Below, piece by piece: positions 38,741-44,301 of a DNA stretch of 44,301 nt. Origin of the DNA: DATEPR01 sp036269975. Lineage in GTDB: Bacteria; Actinomycetota; Actinomycetes; Mycobacteriales; Pseudonocardiaceae. A program made the position numbers and the translations under genes. Positions within the stretch are counted from its first letter, which is position 1. Every line of letters starts with the position of its first letter. The notes below the pieces were generated by a model. That model was given only the letters and a program-made list of their open reading frames with translations, searched no databases and had not been told where the DNA came from. The DNA is taken from the NCBI GenBank assembly GCA_036269975.1, contig DATBDL010000330.1, forward strand, positions 1-44,301. The letters are read 5' to 3'.

Positions 38741-39928
38741 GTGACCACCGTGAACGATCCGGCCGTCAGCCTGTCCGATGACGAGATCTTCGCCGCCCAC
38801 GAGGGTGGCAAGCTCGGCGTCGACGTGACCGCCCCGCTGTCGGACACCAAAGCCCTCTCCATCGCGTACACCCCCGGCGTCGCCCAGGTCAGTCGGGCCA
38901 TCGCCGAGAACCGTGCCCTCGCCCGCCGCTACACGTGGGCCGACCGGCTGGTCGTCGTCGTCAGCGACGGGACGGCGGTGCTCGGCCTCGGCGACATCGG
39001 GCCGAGCGCCGCGCTGCCGGTGATGGAGGGCAAGTCCGCGCTGTTCAAGCGCTTCGGCGGGCTGGACTCCATCCCGCTCGTGCTGAACACGACCGACGTC
39101 GACGAGATCGTCGAGACGCTGGTGCGGCTGCGGCCCTCGTTCGGCGCTGTGAACCTGGAGGACGTGTCGGCGCCGCGCTGCTTCGAACTGGAGCGCAAGC
39201 TGATCGACGCGCTGGACTGCCCCGTCATGCACGACGACCAGCACGGCACCGCCGTCGTGCTGCTGGCCGCGCTGCGCGGCGCCGCCGACGCGACCGGACG
39301 GACGCTGCCGAACCTGCGGGTCGTGGTGTCCGGGGCGGGCGCCGCCGGGGTGGCCTGCACGAACATCCTGCTGGCCGCCGGTGTGCGGGACGTGACGGTG
39401 CTGGACTCACGCGGCATCGTCCGCACCGGCCGGTCCGGCCTGAACCCGGTGAAGGCCGAGCTGGCGGAACGGACGAACCCGAACAACCTGGCCGGCGATC
39501 TCGGTGTGGCGCTGCGCGGGGCCGACGTGTTCGTCGGGCTGTCGTCCGGGCAGGTGGCCGAGGACCACATCGCCGGGATGTCGCCGGACGGCATCGTGTT
39601 CGCCTTGTCCAATCCGGACCCGGAGATCCATCCGAGCGTCGCCGGTCGCCATGCCGCGGTGGTGGCGACCGGCCGCAGCGATTTCCCCAACCAGATCAAC
39701 AACGTTCTCGCGTTTCCCGGTATTTTCCGAGGTGCCTTGGATGCGGGCGCGACCGCGATCACGGAGAACATGAAATTGGCCGCCGCCGCCGCTATTGCCG
39801 CGGTCGCGGCCGACGATCTGACTACCGACCGTATTGTGCCCAGCCCGTTCGATCCGCGCGTCGCACCCGAGGTCGCCGCCGCCGTGGCGGCCGCGGCGGT
39901 GGCGGACGGTGTACTCAGAGACAGTTGA
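38741..39928 (+). CDS. NAD(P)-dependent malic enzyme
   Basis: Oxidatively decarboxylates malate to pyruvate and CO2 with reduction of NAD(P)+. The 395 residues, the length of short bacterial malic enzymes without a phosphotransacetylase tail, show HEGGKLGVDVT, ALSIAYTPGVAQVS (catalytic Tyr), LGDIGPSAALPVMEGKSALFKRF, VNLEDVSAPRCFELE (metal ligands), CPVMHDDQHGTA, the dinucleotide loop VVSGAGAAGVAC, and FALSNPDPEIHP. Cofactor preference is not certain. GTG 38741 has GGAG six bases upstream. A palindrome GAACCGGTTC (39937-39946) follows the stop. Confidence 0.94.
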   Translation: MTTVNDPAVSLSDDEIFAAHEGGKLGVDVTAPLSDTKALSIAYTPGVAQVSRAIAENRALARRYTWADRLVVVVSDGTAVLGLGDIGPSAALPVMEGKSALFKRFGGLDSIPLVLNTTDVDEIVETLVRLRPSFGAVNLEDVSAPRCFELERKLIDALDCPVMHDDQHGTAVVLLAALRGAADATGRTLPNLRVVVSGAGAAGVACTNILLAAGVRDVTVLDSRGIVRTGRSGLNPVKAELAERTNPNNLAGDLGVALRGADVFVGLSSGQVAEDHIAGMSPDGIVFALSNPDPEIHPSVAGRHAAVVATGRSDFPNQINNVLAFPGIFRGALDAGATAITENMKLAAAAAIAAVAADDLTTDRIVPSPFDPRVAPEVAAAVAAAAVADGVLRDS

Positions 39929-39960
39929 CCAGCGCAGAACCGGTTCGTAACCGGGATACG

Positions 39961-39990
39961 TTGGGTTCTGGGACGAATACACGCTACGGT
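39961..39990 (+). promoter_or_regulatory. Candidate promoter of the GGDEF-EAL gene
   Basis: TTGGGT (39961-39966), 18-base spacer, TACGGT (39985-39990). The transcript would start near 39997 and carry a leader of about 120 bases. The leader contains TCCTTC/GAAGGA (39990-40009) and ACGGCTG/CAGCCGT (40032-40065) inverted repeats, with no match to a riboswitch I know. Confidence 0.35.
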
Positions 39991-40115
39991 CCTTCCATTG
40001 GGTGAAGGATGACCGAGGTGTCTGGGGTATCACGGCTGCCGTGCGTGAACGGTGGCCCCAGCCGTAGTGCACACGTCACCCGGTCGCCGTAGCGGTGCAG
40101 TGGAAGGGCGAGACT

Positions 40116-43100
40116 GTGGCCGAGCGGGTCGTACCGGCGGAGCCAGCCCGCGTTGGCCCCGCCGTGATGCCGGCCGCCGCCGCGAACGGCGGATCCGGCG
40201 GCTTCGCCGTGTCCGAATTACCGGACGCTCCCACACTGTTGGTGGACCGGGCCGGCCTGATCATGCGGGCGAGCCCGGAGGCCGCCATTCTTGCCGGTGC
40301 CGACCAACCGGACAAACTCGTCGGAAAGCGCCTGAATGACATTCTGCTCGGCACCGGGCCGGATTTGCGGTTGACGCTCGGTGAATGTCCTGGCGTGCCG
40401 GTGCGGGCGGTGCGCTGGCGGGTGCCGGGCACCGGCCTGGACGCCGTGCTGCTCACGGACGTCTCCGACGTCGTCGCCGCGGCCGACGAGGTGGCCACGG
40501 TGCGCCGCCGGTTCGCCGAGACGCAGCGGCTGGCCAAGATGGGCTGGTGGGAGTTCGACCACGTCAGCCACGAGACGATCTGGTCGCCGAGCCTGCACGC
40601 GTTGCTGGGCGTCGAGCCGGGCTCCGTCGAGCCGTGCCTTCGCACGATGCTGACCTTCGTCCACCCGGACGACGTCGAGCGGGCGAAGGAGCACTGGCGC
40701 CGCCACCAGGTGGCCGGCGAGGCGATGGACATCGAGCTGCGGATCGTCCGCCCGGACGGCGAGACCCGCTGGGTGCACGCGGTCGCGGCCGCCCGGCCGG
40801 TGAGCGACCGGGCCAGCCTGCCCGTCACCGGCTACGCGCGGGACGTGACCGACCGCCACACCACCTACGACACGCTCGCCGAGGACAGGGCGCTGCTGCT
40901 GGACGCGCAGCGGATCGCGCGGATGGGCAGCTTCACCGTCGACCTGAGAACCGACCAGATCCACCGCAGCGAAGCCCTGGACGAGATGTACGCCGCGGTC
41001 AACGAGACGCCCGTCGACGACCGCGTCGGCAGCATGGTCGCCGTCGACCCGCGCCAGCATCCGATGCTGCTGGCGGTCCGGGACCGCCTCGCGCAGGGGA
41101 TTCCGCACGAACCGCTCGAGTTCGAGATCGACGGCGTCGCCGACAACCGCGTGTACGTGGTCCGGTTGCGTGGCAGGGACGACGGCACCGGCAATGTCGG
41201 CATGGTGCAGGGCACGATCCAGGACGTCACGCAGAACCGGTTGCTGGAACGGCAGTTGCTGGCCGACCGCAGGCGGTTCGAGGACGCACAGCGGGCCGCG
41301 CGGATGGGCACGTGGGAGTGGAACTCGACCACTCACGAGACCACGTGGTCGCCGATGATGTACGAGCTGTTCGGCATCTCCAGGGACACGCCGGTCACCC
41401 ACCAGACGTTCCTGAACCTGTTGCACCCCGAGGACAAGCCCTGGTTCCAGGAGCTGAAGGTACGGGCGGTCCGCGAGCACAAGCCGATGGACTGCGAGTA
41501 CCGGATCATCCGGCCGGACGGCGTGTTGCGGATGTTCCACTGCTACAGCGCGCCTGCGCCGGGAGCCGAGGACTCCGGTCTTCGCCTTGGCACCGCGCAG
41601 GACATCACGGAGCAGCGGGTCGCGGAGACCCGGATGCTGCGCTCCAGTCAGCGGTTCAGTGACCTGGTCGCCGTCACGCCGGTCGGCATCGGCCTGTTCG
41701 ACGAGACGGAACGGCTGGTCGACGCGAACGACGCGCTGTGCGACCTGCTCGGGTTCAGCCTGGAGCGGCTGCGCGGCCGGCCGTCGGCCGACCTGATCCA
41801 CCCGGACGACCGGGCGAACTTCGAGCTGGTCAGCGAGCAGATCAGGGCCAGCGAGCACCGGGGAACACACCGGATTCCGCAGCAGGTGTTCGTGCGGGCC
41901 GACGGTGAGCCGGTGTACTGCGAGCTGCACGTCGCGATGTCCGTTCAGGACGATGGCCGCCGCTTCTGGCTGGTCGTGTTCCAGGACATCACCGAACGCC
42001 GCCGCACCGCGGAAGCCCTGCGCCACCAGGCCACCCACGACGAGCTGACCGGGCTGCCGAACCGGTTCGCGGTCAAGGAACTGCTCGGTGAGTTGCTCGG
42101 CGGCCCGGACTCGGCGCGGATCGCCGTGCTGTTCTGCGACATCGACAACTTCAAGCGGGTCAACGACTCGCTCGGCCACGACGCCGGCGACGAACTGCTG
42201 GTGGCGCTGGCACGGCGGCTGGAGGGCGGCCTGCCGACCGGTTGCACGGTGGCGAGGCTCTCCGGCGACGAGTACGTGATCATCTGCGCCGACATCGACG
42301 CGGTCGGCGGCGTCGACACCCTGGCCAACCGGGTGTCCACGCTGTTGCGTACCGCCGTGCCGGTGCACGGCCAGCTCGTGCGGGTGACGGCGACGATCGG
42401 CGCCGCGATGCCCAACGGCGGTCCGAACACCGGTGCCGATCTGCTGCGCTTCGCCGACGCCGCGATGTTCGAGGCCAAGAAACGCGGCGCGGGCCGGGTG
42501 GCGCTGGCCAATGCCGCGCTGATCGCGTCCGCAGACCGTCAGGTGCATTTGGAGGGCCAGCTCCGCGAGGCGCTCGCGACGGACGGGCTCGTCCTGCACT
42601 ACCAGCCGGTCGTCGGTCCGGACGGGACGATGCAGACCGCCGAGGCGCTGGTCCGCTGGCCGCACCCGGACCGTGGCCTGCTGGCGCCGGACGTGTTCCT
42701 GCCGGTGGCCGAGCAGGGCGGCCTGATGCGCGAGCTGGACCGCTGGGTGTTGCGCGGCGCGCTGCGTGAGGCGGCGAACTGGCCGGCGCACTGCGGCAAG
42801 CCGGTCGCGGTCGCGGTGAACCTGGCGGGCCTGGTGCCCGGCGATCCGGAGTTCGTGGACATCGTGGCCAACGCGGTGCTCGAAGCGGGCATCGAGTGGG
42901 ATCGCGTGGTGCTGGAACTGGTCGAGACCAGCCTGATCGACCTGCCGTCCAGGACACGGACGGCGATGGCCGAACTCGTGGACCGGGGTGTCCGGTTCGC
43001 GGTGGACGATTTCGGCACCGGCTATTCGTCGCTGGCGCGGCTGAAGGAACTGCCGGCGCAGATCATCAAGGTGGACCGGCGGTTCGTGGCCGGTGTCGGC

Positions 43101-43328
43101 AGCGATTCGTCGGATTTCGCGGTGGCGAGCGCCGTCGTGGACATGTCGAGGGCGATGGGTCGCTCCTGTGTCGCGGAGGGTGTCGAGACGGCCACCCAGT
43201 TCCACGTGCTGCGCGGCATGGGCGTGGACGCCTACCAGGGCTGGCTGTTCTCCCGCGCGGTTCCGGTGCGTGACTTCCATACGCTGCTCGCGGGCGGTGC
43301 GCTGGCGGTTCCGACAACGAATTCGTAA
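40116..43328 (+). CDS. Multi-PAS diguanylate cyclase / phosphodiesterase (GGDEF-EAL)
   Basis: Makes and/or breaks cyclic di-GMP. In 1070-residue numbering there is a degenerate PAS-like start (about 37-120) and four PAS domains (about 133-248, 266-375, 390-500 and 510-628; three share an RxAxMGxW/F-type start). A GGDEF domain (about 640-800) has signature SGDEY, and an EAL domain (about 818-1058) has EALVRW, DDFGTGYSS, KVDRRF and AEGVE. The catalytic residues of both enzymes look intact. The RxxD inhibitory site is absent (PTGC there). No membrane segment, so cytosolic. GTG 40116 is preferred because GGAAGG is eight bases ahead; GTG 40095 adds seven residues. Confidence 0.93.
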   Translation: MAERVVPAEPARVGPAVMPAAAANGGSGGFAVSELPDAPTLLVDRAGLIMRASPEAAILAGADQPDKLVGKRLNDILLGTGPDLRLTLGECPGVPVRAVRWRVPGTGLDAVLLTDVSDVVAAADEVATVRRRFAETQRLAKMGWWEFDHVSHETIWSPSLHALLGVEPGSVEPCLRTMLTFVHPDDVERAKEHWRRHQVAGEAMDIELRIVRPDGETRWVHAVAAARPVSDRASLPVTGYARDVTDRHTTYDTLAEDRALLLDAQRIARMGSFTVDLRTDQIHRSEALDEMYAAVNETPVDDRVGSMVAVDPRQHPMLLAVRDRLAQGIPHEPLEFEIDGVADNRVYVVRLRGRDDGTGNVGMVQGTIQDVTQNRLLERQLLADRRRFEDAQRAARMGTWEWNSTTHETTWSPMMYELFGISRDTPVTHQTFLNLLHPEDKPWFQELKVRAVREHKPMDCEYRIIRPDGVLRMFHCYSAPAPGAEDSGLRLGTAQDITEQRVAETRMLRSSQRFSDLVAVTPVGIGLFDETERLVDANDALCDLLGFSLERLRGRPSADLIHPDDRANFELVSEQIRASEHRGTHRIPQQVFVRADGEPVYCELHVAMSVQDDGRRFWLVVFQDITERRRTAEALRHQATHDELTGLPNRFAVKELLGELLGGPDSARIAVLFCDIDNFKRVNDSLGHDAGDELLVALARRLEGGLPTGCTVARLSGDEYVIICADIDAVGGVDTLANRVSTLLRTAVPVHGQLVRVTATIGAAMPNGGPNTGADLLRFADAAMFEAKKRGAGRVALANAALIASADRQVHLEGQLREALATDGLVLHYQPVVGPDGTMQTAEALVRWPHPDRGLLAPDVFLPVAEQGGLMRELDRWVLRGALREAANWPAHCGKPVAVAVNLAGLVPGDPEFVDIVANAVLEAGIEWDRVVLELVETSLIDLPSRTRTAMAELVDRGVRFAVDDFGTGYSSLARLKELPAQIIKVDRRFVAGVGSDSSDFAVASAVVDMSRAMGRSCVAEGVETATQFHVLRGMGVDAYQGWLFSRAVPVRDFHTLLAGGALAVPTTNS

Positions 43329-43442
43329 ACAGAGTGATCCAACCAGCTACTGAGATTGCCCAGCCGACGTCGGTGTCAGAGGCTAAGGTCGTGCGAACCT
43401 GCGGCGGCCGGCGAGTGGCCGTCACGACCGGAGGACCGCCCG

Positions 43443-44301
43443 GTGATCGAGTTCGAAGCCGTGACCAAGCAGTATCCCGACGGCACGATCGCCGTGAACG
43501 AGCTCGATCTGGAGATCGATGCCGGCCGGATCACCGTGTTCGTCGGGCCGTCCGGCTGTGGTAAGACCACGTCCCTGCGGATGATCAACCGGATGATCGA
43601 CGTGACCAGCGGTCACATTCGCATCGACGGCAAGGACATCACGACGTCCGATCCGCCCGTGTTGCGCCGGGGTATCGGTTATGTGATCCAGCAGGCGGGT
43701 TTGTTTCCGCACCGCACGGTGCTGGACAACGTGGCGACCGTGCCGGTGTTGACCGGGATGACCCGCCGCGCGGCTCGTGCGCGGGCCGGCGAGCTGCTGG
43801 AGACCGTCGGCCTGCCGGCCGGGCTCGCGAGGCGTTATCCGGCCCAGCTCTCCGGTGGCCAGCAGCAGCGGGTCGGCGTGGCGCGGGCGCTGGCCGCCGA
43901 TCCGCCGGTGCTGCTGATGGACGAGCCGTTCAGCGCGGTCGACCCGATCGTCCGGGAAGGACTGCAGGAGGAACTGCTGCGGCTACAGGCCGAACTGGCG
44001 AAGACCATCGTGTTCGTCACGCACGACATCGACGAGGCGATCAAGCTCGGCGACAAGGTCGCCGTGATGCGCACCGGTGGCCTGCTGGCGCAGTACGACG
44101 AACCCGCTGCCTTGCTCGGCCGGCCGGTGGACGACTTCGTCGCGTCGTTCGTCGGCCGTGACCGTGGCTACCGCGCGCTGGGTTTCCTACCGGCGGAACG
44201 GCTGACGCTTGGCACGCTGCCGCTGGTGGAAATCGGTGGTACCGCGGCGAACGCGAAGGCGGCACTGGTGGACGGCTGGGCGGTCGTCGTCGACGAGGCA
44301 C
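43443..44301 (+). CDS. ABC transporter ATPase, glycine betaine/choline type (3' partial)
   Basis: Energises uptake of a quaternary-ammonium osmoprotectant in the ProV/OpuCA class. The 286 visible codons contain Walker A VGPSGCGKTT (about 33-42), RMINRMIDVTSGHI and the Q-loop YVIQQAGLFPHRTV, the signature LSGGQQQRVGVARAL, Walker B VLLMDEPFSAVD and the switch His in VFVTHDIDEAIKLGD. A C-terminal regulatory part (DDFVASFVGRDRGYRALGF) is cut by the window edge. GTG 43443 has GGAGG eight bases upstream (43430-43434). Permease and binding protein genes should follow outside the window. Substrate class is inferred from RMINRMI and QQAGLFPH similarity. Confidence 0.9.
   Translation, partial: MIEFEAVTKQYPDGTIAVNELDLEIDAGRITVFVGPSGCGKTTSLRMINRMIDVTSGHIRIDGKDITTSDPPVLRRGIGYVIQQAGLFPHRTVLDNVATVPVLTGMTRRAARARAGELLETVGLPAGLARRYPAQLSGGQQQRVGVARALAADPPVLLMDEPFSAVDPIVREGLQEELLRLQAELAKTIVFVTHDIDEAIKLGDKVAVMRTGGLLAQYDEPAALLGRPVDDFVASFVGRDRGYRALGFLPAERLTLGTLPLVEIGGTAANAKAALVDGWAVVVDEA

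Overview
The window is a gene-dense, high-GC stretch of an actinomycete chromosome, most likely from the Pseudonocardiales. Three things point there. GTG and TTG starts are frequent. Gene order closely follows the mycobacterial block Rv3214 to Rv3248. Several families are typical of the group (MtrAB-LpqB, WhiB1, SigR-RsrA, the 24-residue ribosomal protein bL37). The NiSOD pair sodN/sodX argues for a soil actinomycete rather than a mycobacterium. I see no rRNA, tRNA, CRISPR array, prophage, insertion sequence or biosynthetic gene cluster.

Layout. 1-7438: end of S-adenosylhomocysteinase, a Ser/Thr/Pro-rich single-pass membrane protein, thymidylate kinase, then the envelope-stress operon mtrA-mtrB-lpqB. 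7610-12950: ComF-like phosphoribosyltransferase, ribosome hibernation factor hpf and the translocase ATPase secA. 13103-18536: Rv3235-like protein, capless HAD protein, TrmH/SpoU RNA methyltransferase, wax ester synthase/DGAT, DUF6912 protein and pruA. 18629-22195: replicative polymerase dnaE. 22236-25524 (minus): lipoprotein, rsgA, aroA. 25608-27611: SRAP (HMCES/YedK) protein translationally coupled to an alpha/beta hydrolase, then YbaK deacylase. 27817-28790: sigR-rsrA. 28845-33316: bL37, the sensor kinase PdtaS, an AlkZ-type winged-helix protein, whiB1 and a lipid kinase. 33637-36229: small conserved genes (membrane protein, GNAT, histidine phosphatase, DUF4442, YjbR, a 57-residue membrane protein). 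36289-36836: a decayed toxin-antitoxin locus. 36996-38415: sodN/sodX and an orphan RmlC-like epimerase. 38741-44301: malic enzyme, a multi-PAS GGDEF-EAL protein and the start of an osmoprotectant-type ABC ATPase.

How the genes fit together. Most of the window is core housekeeping: replication, translation, export, cell-wall signalling. A layer of redox and stress control runs through it: SigR-RsrA with an exact sigma-R promoter, WhiB1 with a CRP-like operator, PdtaS with its N-terminal cysteine pair, and NiSOD. I do not find a clearly new multi-gene system. The least explained signals are the decayed Panacea/VbhA/Fic locus (36289-36836), a DnaA-box-like palindrome at the tmk start (2309-2327), a short leader ORF with a perfect Shine-Dalgarno ahead of hpf (8960-8986), a long dyad over a promoter-like sequence (992-1026), and a repeat-built N-terminus of ComF (7442-7870).
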